From: Bacteroidia bacterium | Lineage (GTDB): Bacteria; Bacteroidota; Bacteroidia; Cytophagales; Cyclobacteriaceae | Direction of reading: 5' to 3' | Length of the DNA: 64,000 bases | NCBI GenBank assembly: GCA_030425425.1 | Contig: JAUIAO010000023.1 | Location: 1-64,000, forward strand | Part shown: positions 1 to 8,708 of the stretch, piece after piece | Numbering within the stretch: the first letter of the stretch is position 1 | How the letters are laid out: the number at the start of each line of letters is the position of its first letter | Made by a program: the position numbers and the translations under genes | The notes under the pieces: generated by a model | Told to the model about the DNA's origin: nothing | Seen by the model: the letters and a program-made list of their open reading frames with translations, nothing else | Databases searched by the model: none

Positions 1-609
1 CCAGAGTTCTTTGCCAAACACAAAGTGAATGTGGTTTCGTCGCTCCCTTATTTTGCTGCCCGCAGAACTGATGCGCAGCGTGGAAAAGGCGTTTTCGAGA
101 AATCCATTGAAGCACTGAACGTGCTCAATACAGTAGGATATGGAAAAGAAGGTACCGGACTGAAACTTGACTTGGTTTACAATCCAACCGGAGCTGTACT
201 CCCTGGCGACCAATTGGAACTCGAAAATCAGTTTAAAGAAAAACTGAAAACCGGATACGATGTGGTTTTCAACAATCTGTTCAACATTACCAACCTACCA
301 ATCAGCCGATTCCTCGACTACCTGATTACAACGGAAAACTATCAGCATTACATGAATGAATTGGTCAATGCCTTCAACCCTTCTGCCGCTATGGGAGTCA
401 TGTGCAGATATACAATCAGCGTCGGTTGGGATGGATACTTATATGATTGTGATTTCAACCAAATGCTGGACATGAAAATTGAAGGAGCTCCTGATCATAT
501 TTCAGAATTTGATTTAGACAAAGTCAACAATCACTCGATCAGAATCAATCAGCATTGTTATGGTTGCACTGCTGGCGCGGGATCAAGCTGTGGTGGTGAA
601 ACTGTTTAG
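1..609 (+). CDS. arsS: Arsenosugar biosynthesis radical SAM protein ArsS, C-terminal part
   Basis: The frame is open from base 1 with no start in the homologous part, so the 5' end lies outside the window; about 202 residues remain. The C-terminal Cys-rich region (DUF3641 type) is visible: GVMCRYTISVGWDG, YDCDFNQML and, near the end, HCYGCTAGAGSSCGG. In this family the N-terminal radical SAM domain with CxxxCxxC precedes this region; that half is missing here only because of the window edge. Family knowledge links ArsS to making arsenosugars from methylated arsenic, usually beside an ArsM methyltransferase, which would lie upstream. The identification rests on the distinctive C-terminal motifs. 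A GTG at 25 is an internal valine rather than a start. Confidence 0.87.
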   Translation, partial: PEFFAKHKVNVVSSLPYFAARRTDAQRGKGVFEKSIEALNVLNTVGYGKEGTGLKLDLVYNPTGAVLPGDQLELENQFKEKLKTGYDVVFNNLFNITNLPISRFLDYLITTENYQHYMNELVNAFNPSAAMGVMCRYTISVGWDGYLYDCDFNQMLDMKIEGAPDHISEFDLDKVNNHSIRINQHCYGCTAGAGSSCGGETV

Positions 610-614
610 AGTTT

Positions 615-671
615 GGTTATTGGGTTATTGGGTTATTGGGTTATTGGGTTATTGGGTTATTGGGTTATTGG
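615..671. repeat. 8-bp tandem repeat (TTATTGGG), about seven copies
   Basis: Six perfect copies and one 7-base partial copy of TTATTGGG run head to tail immediately after the arsS stop codon and end about 40 bp before the start of the M28 peptidase gene. The unit is not a multiple of three and the tract lies outside any gene. The same GGT-rich word recurs in two other non-coding tracts of this window (30556-30654 and 30941-30988). Confidence 0.95.
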
Positions 672-712
672 TAAATACTTTTTTTCTTTGATTTTCTAAA
701 TTCAATTCGAAA

Positions 713-2071
713 ATGAAAAAAATCCTTTTCACCTTAATTCTCACCCCTACCTTGCTTTTCGCACAGCGTGAGGAAATGATCAAGAAAATCTATGATCATC
801 AGCTCACTAAAAGTCCGGTTTATGAAAACCTCAGATACCTCTGCAAGGAAATTGGGCCAAGACTTTCTGGTTCGCCACAGGCTGCAGCAGCGGTAGAATA
901 CACCCGCCAGCTAATGATGGATTATGGTTTTGATACCGTTTACCTACAGCCGGTGATGGTACCTCATTGGGTGAGAGGTAAAAAGGAAGTCACCCGGGTG
1001 ACCAACTCTGACATTTATGGTTCATTCGAACTGAATTCAATTGCCTTGGGAAATTCCATTGGAACCGGACCTGAAGGAGTTCATGCTGAAATTATCGAAG
1101 TAAAGAGCATCGAAGAAGTGAATGAATTGGGTAAAAAAGTGAAAGACAAAATTGTGTTTTTCAATGGTGAAATGGATCCAACCAAAATCAACACTTTCGC
1201 TGCCTATGGAGGAGCTGTTTTGCAAAGGGCTTATGGGGCTTCTGAAGCAGGCAAGTTTGGAGCCAAGGCGGTGATCATCCGATCCATGACCAACCGAAGA
1301 GACGACATCCCTCACACAGGATCACTGGTGTATAAGCCGATGATGCCTAAAATCCCTGCAGTGGCCATCAGCACCAATGATGCTGACCGACTAAGTCGGA
1401 TTTTACAAGATCAAGACGGTCTAAAAGTTTTTGTACAGACTCAGTGCGAAATGAAAGAAGATGTGCTTTCCTACAATGTGATTGGTGAAATACGAGGATC
1501 TGAATCTCCGGAAGAATATATAGTGGTCGGAGGACATCTGGACTCGTGGGATGTGGGGGAAGGAGCACATGATGATGGTGGAGGCACGATGATGTCAATT
1601 GAAGTAGGCAGGACATTCAAAGAATTAGGAATTCAGCCAAAGCATACGATCCGAGTGGTGATGTTTATGAATGAAGAAAATGGTCTCCGTGGAGGAAAAG
1701 AATATGCACGAGTAGCTCAGGAAAAAGGTGAAAAGCACATTGCTGGCCTGGAATCTGATTCTGGTTCTTTCGGCCCAAGAGGTTTCTCTAGCCTGGGAAG
1801 TGATGAAAAAAGAGCTAAGGTGCAAAGCTGGGCTCCTTACTTTAGACCTTATATGGTTTGGGACTTTGAGTCAATAGGTTCCGGAGCTGATATCAGCCCT
1901 CTTGCCGAGCAGGATGTGTTTTTGATGGAAATGGAACCCAATCCACAGAAATACTTCAATTATCACCATACTGAGGCTGATGTTTTCGAATCGGTGGATA
2001 AAAGAGAGCTGGAAATGAGTGCGGCTACTCTAACTTCTATGGTTTATCTGATTGATCAGGAGGGGTTGTGA
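713..2071 (+). CDS. Secreted M28 family zinc peptidase
   Basis: A 452-residue protein with a clear signal peptide (MKKILFTLILTPTLLFAQ, cleavage near residue 18). An inserted PA-like segment spans roughly residues 100-240 and the M28 catalytic domain fills the second half. Zinc-site residues visible are H275 and D277 (GGHLDSWD), D287 (HDDGGG), E321-E322 (MNEENGLRGG), E347/D349 and the HH pair at 418-419. This order matches the co-catalytic di-zinc centre of M28 aminopeptidases and plasma glutamate carboxypeptidase-like enzymes. It probably trims peptides in the periplasm or outside the cell. It appears monocistronic, with the 8-bp repeat tract just upstream and a hairpin just downstream. Confidence 0.9.
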   Translation: MKKILFTLILTPTLLFAQREEMIKKIYDHQLTKSPVYENLRYLCKEIGPRLSGSPQAAAAVEYTRQLMMDYGFDTVYLQPVMVPHWVRGKKEVTRVTNSDIYGSFELNSIALGNSIGTGPEGVHAEIIEVKSIEEVNELGKKVKDKIVFFNGEMDPTKINTFAAYGGAVLQRAYGASEAGKFGAKAVIIRSMTNRRDDIPHTGSLVYKPMMPKIPAVAISTNDADRLSRILQDQDGLKVFVQTQCEMKEDVLSYNVIGEIRGSESPEEYIVVGGHLDSWDVGEGAHDDGGGTMMSIEVGRTFKELGIQPKHTIRVVMFMNEENGLRGGKEYARVAQEKGEKHIAGLESDSGSFGPRGFSSLGSDEKRAKVQSWAPYFRPYMVWDFESIGSGADISPLAEQDVFLMEMEPNPQKYFNYHHTEADVFESVDKRELEMSAATLTSMVYLIDQEGL

Positions 2072-2078
2072 AAACCTA

Positions 2079-2109
2079 AACCTCCAAGATTTTGAAACTC
2101 TTGGAGGTT
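2079..2109. terminator. Hairpin after the M28 peptidase gene
   Basis: A perfect 11-bp inverted repeat (AACCTCCAAGA at 2079-2089 paired with 2099-2109) with a 9-base loop lies 8 bp after the stop codon. No T tract follows on the + strand, so it may act as an mRNA-stabilising 3' hairpin rather than a true intrinsic terminator. Confidence 0.45.
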
Positions 2110-2140
2110 ATACGAATCATTTACAATATACAATATCCCT

Positions 2141-2392
2141 CCTAAAAGCCTGATCCACGCACCTTGGAGGTGTAACTTTTTACTTAAAAGCCACAAATGA
2201 GCACATAAAAGGTGCAAAGAGTAACCTCAGAAACTAAGCATGGCACCTAAAAGCCTCAAGGGAGCATCTCCGAACACAAACCAGGGAGTAAAAAGGTGCA
2301 AGTTTGAACCTAAAAGGTTCTGAGTAGTACTTCAGAAGTGCATATCCCCACTTCCGAAGTGGGGTACCCTACTTCGAAAGTACCCTGATTTC
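2141..2392. repeat. Degenerate tandem array, exact 21-bp period, 12 units
   Basis: Within the 474-bp gene-free stretch 2072-2545, related 9-mers recur every 21 bp with no indels, starting at 2141, 2162, 2183 and so on to 2372: CCTAAAAGC, CCTTGGAGG, CTTAAAAGC, CATAAAAGG, CCTCAGAAA, CCTAAAAGC, TCTCCGAAC, GTAAAAAGG, CCTAAAAGG, CTTCAGAAG, CTTCCGAAG, CTTCGAAAG. The core words are near-palindromes; the remaining 12 bases of each unit are poorly conserved. One more likely unit sits at 2099 (TCTTGGAGG). Units 11-12 form a strong 19-base palindrome centred on 2355. The register also equals seven codons, but stops TGA (2198), TAA (2222) and TGA (2321) interrupt that frame. Nothing else is recognisable from 2393 to 2545 apart from AT-rich sequence before the next gene. 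Confidence 0.7.
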
Positions 2393-2545
2393 AGTCTCGT
2401 CCATCCTCTGTCTAATTAATTTCTTCCAAATATTACTCCACTCCCCTCCTCAATAATCCAATTCATCCAAAAAATCACTAGTCTCAACGAATATATTTCC
2501 GGTTTAATTGGATCTCAGATCATTTTTGTCTCAAACAAAACAGAA

Positions 2546-2926
2546 ATGAAACCATCAAATATATTCTTCGCAACACTCCTGATACTCTCTACGCTAAAAG
2601 CGCTTGCAGCGCATAATAGCAACACCACTGATAAAAAATCCACGTCTGAAGTAAAAAGAGCCGGTATAGAAATTACCACTGAACAAGAGCAATCTGTGTA
2701 TTTCTACTCACGAAGTAACCAATCTATCAACATCCTCATAACTGATGATAAGAACGAACGGGTTCTAATGCAGACCAAAATTGCAAGTTCAGGCACTAAC
2801 AGGTTCGAATTGCCGAATGTGATCGACCTAAAAAATCAAAAATATACGTTCGAAATTGAGCTTTCTGACGGCACTACCTTGATCAGAGTAGCAGGAAATA
2901 CTGACCATTCTATAAGCATCAATTAG
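2546..2926 (+). CDS. Small secreted protein of unknown function
   Basis: A 126-residue protein with a signal peptide (MKPSNIFFATLLILSTLKALA, cleavage near residue 22-23). The mature part alternates hydrophobic and polar residues (SVYFYSRS, INILITDD, YTFEIELSDGTT), which suggests a single small beta-sandwich, as in the short secreted DUF3244-like proteins of Bacteroidetes. I do not recognise a family with confidence. It stands alone between the 21-bp array and a convergent efflux operon, separated from the latter by a bidirectional terminator. Confidence 0.6.
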   Translation: MKPSNIFFATLLILSTLKALAAHNSNTTDKKSTSEVKRAGIEITTEQEQSVYFYSRSNQSINILITDDKNERVLMQTKIASSGTNRFELPNVIDLKNQKYTFEIELSDGTTLIRVAGNTDHSISIN

Positions 2927-3025
2927 ACATCTGGAGAATAAATTTCCTCGAGGCAGAGCAATCGAGGTATTTGATGGAATTTGTTTTGCAAACATGATGT
3001 CTCTCGACCCATAGGGTCGGGGAAT

Positions 3026-3045
3026 AAAACCCACTAGTGGGTTTT
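3026..3045. repeat. 20-bp perfect palindrome
   Basis: AAAACCCACTAGTGGGTTTT reads the same on both strands. A second small hairpin (CGACCC/GGGTCG, 3005-3019) precedes it and the main terminator follows at 3060. Together they form three stacked hairpins in the convergent intergenic region. Confidence 0.7.
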
Positions 3046-3059
3046 AAGCTCTATCTGAA

Positions 3060-3096
3060 AAAAAACCTGTCAGCGGATTTCACTGACAGGTTTTTT
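3060..3096. terminator. Bidirectional intrinsic terminator
   Basis: A 14-bp stem (3060-3073 with 3083-3096) with an A run on the left and a T run on the right encloses a 9-base loop. It serves the small secreted gene on the + strand and the CzcB gene on the minus strand. Confidence 0.85.
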
Positions 3097-3118
3097 AGGT
3101 CATCAACTCGATTGGCAC

Positions 3119-4219
3119 CTAAACACCATTCAAATAATAATTTCCTTTTACCACCACTTTCTGATCAAAAACGAATTTTGGTCCAAGGATTTGAACATTT
3201 TCACCATCATCATGCCCTATTTCAATTGCTTGCTTATTGAATCCATTGGCGGTTTCTATGAAGATGAAGTTCGAATTTCCTTCTTTGATAATTTCCGATT
3301 TGGACAATATATAGCCTGAATCCGACTGGTAAACCACTTCGCCAAAAACCACCGCAATGATCGGCAGGTGCGGAAATCCTTCATGTGGATGCACATGCAC
3401 ATTGGCCGAAAGTGTCTCGCTATTAAGTTGAGTATTGACCAAAAAAACTTCACCATCATATTGCAGATCATTTCCTGGAAGCTTCAAACGCACTTCCATT
3501 CCTTTCATCACTTTAGACAAGTCGTTTTGAAACACTTGCAGTTCCACATGTTCGTGTTCACGATTGAGAATACTCATAATCGGATTAGAGGCCGCCACAT
3601 ACTCACCTGTTTTAGTAAACAAATCAGTGATTACACCTCCAATAGGAGCTTTGAGCGGAATGGTCTGGCTCACATTTTCAGCAGTCAACTTTGACTTATT
3701 GATGCCCAGGCGTCTCAGCTCAGCATCCAAAGATTTCAACTGTGATTTCAAATTAATCTCGTCACTCCTTAGTTGATCAAACTCCCGCTGCGACACTGCT
3801 TTTCCTTCTAATAATTTCGCTTTTCTTTCCAGGTCGGTTTGCACAAAAGACAATCTAGCCTTAGTACTCAGATAATCCTGTTGAGTAGCCGCTATGGACG
3901 GATGAGTAAGATGACCAACCGTTTCCCCTTTAGTGACTCGATCACCTGGCAGCACCATGATCTTACTTACGTATGCCTGGATCGGAGAGGATAGTTTCAA
4001 TGAAAAATTTGGAGGCACGTCTATCATGCCCGTAGCTTTCACTGTATGAAAAACAACTCCTTTATCGAGTTTTCCTACTTTAATCTGATTGTAATCCATT
4101 TGCTCATCAGTGAGCTGAATGGCAGACTCGGAAACACTTTCTTCCATTTCCTCGGCTTTGGGAGTAGAGCAACCTGCCATGGCGATCATAGCAGATAGAA
4201 TAATTAATATATTTTTCAT
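3119..4219 (-). CDS. RND efflux periplasmic adaptor, CzcB/CusB type lipoprotein
   Basis: Membrane fusion protein of a heavy-metal efflux system. From the ATG at 4219 the protein begins MKNILIILSAMIAMAGCS: a lipoprotein signal with the lipid-anchor cysteine after MAG. A possible GTG start at 4258 would add 13 residues but spoils the signal, so I prefer 4219. Following are the barrel-sandwich region with LSSPIQAYVSKIMVLPGDRVTKG, a coiled-coil hairpin (about residues 95-160) and a second lipoyl-like half (IPLKAPIGGVITDLF). The gene lies directly downstream of the CzcA-TolC fusion, so the operon carries the whole tripartite pump. The C-terminus is short and has no extra metallochaperone domain. 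Exact metal specificity cannot be read. Confidence 0.88.
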   Translation of the reverse strand: MKNILIILSAMIAMAGCSTPKAEEMEESVSESAIQLTDEQMDYNQIKVGKLDKGVVFHTVKATGMIDVPPNFSLKLSSPIQAYVSKIMVLPGDRVTKGETVGHLTHPSIAATQQDYLSTKARLSFVQTDLERKAKLLEGKAVSQREFDQLRSDEINLKSQLKSLDAELRRLGINKSKLTAENVSQTIPLKAPIGGVITDLFTKTGEYVAASNPIMSILNREHEHVELQVFQNDLSKVMKGMEVRLKLPGNDLQYDGEVFLVNTQLNSETLSANVHVHPHEGFPHLPIIAVVFGEVVYQSDSGYILSKSEIIKEGNSNFIFIETANGFNKQAIEIGHDDGENVQILGPKFVFDQKVVVKGNYYLNGV

Positions 4220-4261
4220 TTGATTCAATTTCAATGTTTTATAATTCAAGCTTTTCACAGC

Positions 4262-7200
4262 CTATTCGGTGTAATAATTAAGTTCAGAAAGATTGAGCAG
4301 GTAAAGTTCTCCTGATTGCCAATTACTGCGCAGTGCATCATAGCTTTGTCCCACTATTCTCACAAAGTCGAAAATATTGAGCACTCCTGCATTCAGCGAA
4401 TTTTGAGCCTGGGTAATGGTCAACGATATCTGATCTGAGGTACCTATCCCAGACTCCACAAAAGTTGACTGAAGATATTTTAGAGACGCCAGACTTCTTG
4501 TAAGTTGCTGGTTCAGAGAGTTAAACTTCATTTCATTTTGTATCGTAGTTTGCTCTGATTGCAACTGCTGTTGCTGTACTTTCTCTTTTTGTGGCTTCCA
4601 CCACAGGGGTAGTGATGCGCCTACTTGCACGCCCTGAAATCCATTAACGCCCTCCAGCTGCTGATTGAAATATCCAACACTGAGCTGAGGCAAATAACCA
4701 AGCTTTGCTGCACTCAACTGTTGATTTCGTAATGAAGCTTTTTGATTCAATTCTTCATAAAAAACAGAACTCAAAACCGTATCACCTTCAATGGTGATCA
4801 TTGGCAGCTGCTCTGGCTGAATCAGTGAATCAGAAGGGATTCCTGTTAATTCAACTAGACGGTTAGTCGTAGTTTCTAATTGAAGTTTTGATTGTGCTGC
4901 CTGCAATCTCAACGCACCAAACTCCTGGCTGAGAAATGACAATTCCAGTGAACTTCGGTCACCTGCTTCCTCCGCTTTTTTGCTCTGTTCCAACACATCG
5001 GTGTATAAATCCATCTGATCCTGATACGAACTGTTAATCCAACCAGCGATGACCCACTTGATGTAAGTATCCGAAACTTCCCTTTTCAGCCATTTTTCAG
5101 CGATTTGTTTGTTCGTTTTCGCCAATTCTAAAGCAATAGAAGAGGCTTTGCTCTGTGCGAATGCCTGGGGAATATTGCCAATTGGCTGCATGGCTGAAAT
5201 ATTGTAATCATTTACATCTGCATTGATCTGACCATAGGAATAATTAATATTTAGGTTTCCGGGATTGTATGTTTGCTTTTTCAAGCTCTCTTGGGTTTTA
5301 ATCGCCAAATCAGCTAAATCGATCGTTCCATAATAATTAGCCGCCCGATTCTGGACATCACCTAAGGTAGTTGGGGATTGTGCATTTGCTGAAAAACCAA
5401 CTCCTATTAAAATCAAAATCATCGCAGCTGATTTATTCATTTCCCATTTTCTTTTATAGATCAGTCGATAAATAACCGGTAAAACAATGAGTGTAAGCAA
5501 TGTAGACGTGATCAACCCACCGATTACCACTGTAGCCAACGGACGCTGTACTTCTGCTCCGGCAGTATTGGATATTGCCATTGGCAAAAAGCCGAGTGAA
5601 GCCACCGCAGCGGTCATAATTACTGGTCGCATACGCACCAACCCACCTTTGATCACAAGATCACTCAGTGAGGTTTCTCCCTCCTCTTTAAGCTGTCTGT
5701 AGTATTGTATCAATACAATTCCATTGAGAACTGAAACACCAAACAAAGCTATAAACCCAACACCGGCAGAAATACTGAAAGGCATCCCTCTCGTCAGTAA
5801 TGCAAACACTCCTCCGATAGCTGAGAATGGTACAGCCATAAAAATGATGAGTGAATCGATGATATTATTGAAAGTGAAATACAACAGTACCAGGATAGAT
5901 AATAGTGCCAATGGAACGGCTAGTTTCAATCGAGCCTGAGCTTTTTCCAGGTTTTCGAACTGGCCTCCATAGCTTACCACATAACCCGGAGGCAGCTTCA
6001 GCTCTTCACCGATTTTGGACTTCAGCTCTTCTACCAGACTGGCAACATCCCGGTTCCTCACATTTACACCCACATTAATTCGGCGTTTGGCTTGTTCTCT
6101 GGAAATCTGTAACGGACTTTCTCGATACTCTACATTCGCCACTCTGCTCAGAGGGATTTGACTTCCATGATCAGACTTGATCCATAACTTATCGAGATCA
6201 AAAGCACCTCGAAATTGCTCATCATATCTCACTACCAGATCAAACTGGCGCTCATTCTCAAAAACCTGGCCTACAGTATATCCTGCATAAGCAGACTTGA
6301 TGATTTGGTTGACCTCTGCTACTGAAACTCCAAAATGAGCCAACAGCGCTCTATCGTAAGAAATCATCAACTGAGGCAACCCTTCTGTCTGCTCTACTTT
6401 GATATCTCCTACACCATTTACCCCTTGAATGATAGCTGCTGTTTTTGAGGCCAGTTGAGCCAATCGATCCGTGTTTTCCCCAAATATCTGTATCGCTATG
6501 TCTGTTTTAGCCCCGGTCATCAGTTCATTGAACCTTAACTGAATAGGCTGAGTAAAGTCAAAAGACGCTCCCACAATCACCGACAGTTTTTCCTTCATGG
6601 CTGCCACAAGTTCTTCGCGACTATTAGTGGTTTCCCACTCCGATTTATCCTTGAGGATGATCATAATATCAGCATCTTCAATAGCCATTGGGTCTGTGGG
6701 CACTTCAGCAGTACCAATTTTAGAAACCACATGTTTTACTTCAGGGAAATTTTCCAAAAGGATTTTTTCAGCTTTTGTACTGGTCTTTATGCTTTCATCG
6801 AGTGCACTGCCTGGCTGAATGGTCATCTGCATAGCAAGATCTCCCTCCTCAAGCGTCGGAATAAATTCACCTCCCATCTGACTGAAAGCAACAATAGCCG
6901 CCAGCAAGAAAGCAATAGAAACGCCAATCGTAAACTTTGGAAATTTCAAAGCCCACTCAAGTGAAGGCTTATAGGCACCACGTATAAATGCGACTATTTT
7001 GTCAGAGAAGGTATGATGATCTTTGATTTTCTTATTTAATAGCAAGGTGGCAATCACTGGCACGTAAGTCAGTGAAAGAATCATAGCTCCCAAAATGGCA
7101 AAGCTCACTGTGAAAGCCATAGGTCTGAACATTTTCCCTTCTATACCTGTCAGTGTCATAATTGGCACAAAAACTACCAGAATAATCAGCACACCAAATG

Positions 7201-8539
7201 CGGCAGAATTATAAATCTTACCGGAAGTCTCCACTACTACATCGTCCAATTCATTCTGAGTGAGGTTCTTACCCACATGATTCGTGTAGAGCACGTGTAG
7301 CACTGATTCTACAATGATCACGGCTCCATCTACTACTATTCCAAAGTCTATCGCCCCTAAAGACATCAGGTTGGCAGAAACGCCAAAATAGCGCATCAAC
7401 ATAAATGCAAATAGCATCGATAATGGAATTACGGATGCCACGATCAATCCTCCTCTCCAATTACCCAGCAACAATACCAAAACAAAAATCACGATCAATC
7501 CACCTTCTATCAGGTTTTTCTCTACAGTATTGATTGCTCTTCCAATCAATTCCGATCGGTCTAGATAGGCTGAAATTTCAACTCCTTCCGGCAGAGAAGA
7601 TTTCACTAGCTCAATTCTGTCCTGCACATTGGCGATTGTAGCTGAACTGCTACTTCCTTTGAGCATCAAGGTAATCCCTCCTACCACTTCGCCTTTACCA
7701 TCCATGGTCATAGCACCATATCTCTTAGGACTTCCATATGTCACTTCGGCTATGTCCCTTACATAAACAGGTAGTCCATTTTTTTGTGCTACCAGTACAT
7801 TTGCTATATCATCAAGTGTTTGTAACCTTCCAAAAGTCCTGATATATAATGCTCCAGTACCCTCTTCGATATAGCTACCACCTGAGTTCTCATTATTGAC
7901 TTCTATGGCACGGATTACTTCAGGAACGGTAAGTTGTAAGGAGTACATACGCTCTGGGTCCACCGAAACTTCATATTGCTTGACAAATCCACCAAAACTA
8001 CTTACCTCTATTACTCCTGGTATGCCAGCAAGCTGACGCTTCACTATCCAGTCCTGAATGGTACGAAGGTCCATAATATCAAACTGACCTTCATATCCCG
8101 GCTTCACACTCAATGTATATTGATAAATTTCTCCGAGACCAGTAGTAATTGGCATTAACTCTGGATTACCCAAACCAGGTGGAATTTCCACCACACTCAG
8201 CTGTTCTTTGACGTACTGGCGCGCATCAAGAATGGGGATATCTTCATCAAAAACAACCGTGATTACCGACAGCCCATATCTGGATATGGATCTGATCTCG
8301 ATAACACCCGGAAGATTGGAAATGGAGGCCTCAATAGGAAAGGTAATCAGCTGCTCAACCTCCTCTGCAGCTAATGTTGGGGATACAGTCACGACCTGTA
8401 CCTGATTATTTGTAATGTCTGGTACAGCATCCAGAGGAATACCTCGCATCGAGTATACTCCTCCGATGATTACCAGAAGCACTAACAAAAAGACAACAAG
8501 CTTATTCTTTACTGAATAAGCGATAATTTTTTGAAACAT
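4262..8539 (-). CDS. Heavy-metal RND efflux pump fused to a TolC-like outer membrane channel
   Basis: A 1425-residue fusion. Residues 1-1033 are a CusA/CzcA family proton-driven inner-membrane pump: MFQKIIAYSVKNKLVVF at the N-terminus, the heavy-metal RND signature DFGIVVDGAVIIVES in TM4 and two porter/docking halves. At residue 1034 (base 5440) a new methionine opens MNKSAAMILILIGVGFSANAQ, which looks exactly like a signal peptide, and residues 1057-1425 form a TolC/CzcC-like alpha-helical outer membrane factor. Such fusions are known in Bacteroidetes. The RND part ends in the cytoplasm, so the signal-like segment could carry the TolC part across the membrane and might still be cleaved. It sits between the His-rich 123-residue gene and czcB. 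Confidence 0.93.
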   Translation of the reverse strand: MFQKIIAYSVKNKLVVFLLVLLVIIGGVYSMRGIPLDAVPDITNNQVQVVTVSPTLAAEEVEQLITFPIEASISNLPGVIEIRSISRYGLSVITVVFDEDIPILDARQYVKEQLSVVEIPPGLGNPELMPITTGLGEIYQYTLSVKPGYEGQFDIMDLRTIQDWIVKRQLAGIPGVIEVSSFGGFVKQYEVSVDPERMYSLQLTVPEVIRAIEVNNENSGGSYIEEGTGALYIRTFGRLQTLDDIANVLVAQKNGLPVYVRDIAEVTYGSPKRYGAMTMDGKGEVVGGITLMLKGSSSSATIANVQDRIELVKSSLPEGVEISAYLDRSELIGRAINTVEKNLIEGGLIVIFVLVLLLGNWRGGLIVASVIPLSMLFAFMLMRYFGVSANLMSLGAIDFGIVVDGAVIIVESVLHVLYTNHVGKNLTQNELDDVVVETSGKIYNSAAFGVLIILVVFVPIMTLTGIEGKMFRPMAFTVSFAILGAMILSLTYVPVIATLLLNKKIKDHHTFSDKIVAFIRGAYKPSLEWALKFPKFTIGVSIAFLLAAIVAFSQMGGEFIPTLEEGDLAMQMTIQPGSALDESIKTSTKAEKILLENFPEVKHVVSKIGTAEVPTDPMAIEDADIMIILKDKSEWETTNSREELVAAMKEKLSVIVGASFDFTQPIQLRFNELMTGAKTDIAIQIFGENTDRLAQLASKTAAIIQGVNGVGDIKVEQTEGLPQLMISYDRALLAHFGVSVAEVNQIIKSAYAGYTVGQVFENERQFDLVVRYDEQFRGAFDLDKLWIKSDHGSQIPLSRVANVEYRESPLQISREQAKRRINVGVNVRNRDVASLVEELKSKIGEELKLPPGYVVSYGGQFENLEKAQARLKLAVPLALLSILVLLYFTFNNIIDSLIIFMAVPFSAIGGVFALLTRGMPFSISAGVGFIALFGVSVLNGIVLIQYYRQLKEEGETSLSDLVIKGGLVRMRPVIMTAAVASLGFLPMAISNTAGAEVQRPLATVVIGGLITSTLLTLIVLPVIYRLIYKRKWEMNKSAAMILILIGVGFSANAQSPTTLGDVQNRAANYYGTIDLADLAIKTQESLKKQTYNPGNLNINYSYGQINADVNDYNISAMQPIGNIPQAFAQSKASSIALELAKTNKQIAEKWLKREVSDTYIKWVIAGWINSSYQDQMDLYTDVLEQSKKAEEAGDRSSLELSFLSQEFGALRLQAAQSKLQLETTTNRLVELTGIPSDSLIQPEQLPMITIEGDTVLSSVFYEELNQKASLRNQQLSAAKLGYLPQLSVGYFNQQLEGVNGFQGVQVGASLPLWWKPQKEKVQQQQLQSEQTTIQNEMKFNSLNQQLTRSLASLKYLQSTFVESGIGTSDQISLTITQAQNSLNAGVLNIFDFVRIVGQSYDALRSNWQSGELYLLNLSELNYYTE

Positions 8540-8708
8540 GTAATGATATGCTTTAAACCCAGATAATCCGGGTGGTAAATAATAATTAAGAGCGTGATAG
8601 ATTTAAGACTCACTGATCATTTCTAAAGATGCTCAATTCAATTCATCGTATTAAGCGATTCAATTCACTTAATATGAGTCCATTTATATACTGAGTAATC
8701 AGATCAGC

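Noticed and set aside
615..671. CRISPR-like repeat
   Set aside because: Units are 8 bp with no spacers; it is a simple tandem repeat. The 21-bp array at 2141 also lacks repeat-spacer structure and no cas genes are present.
2141..2392. A protein gene made of heptad repeats
   Set aside because: The in-phase frame has three stop codons and no start with a plausible signal; recorded as a repeat array instead.
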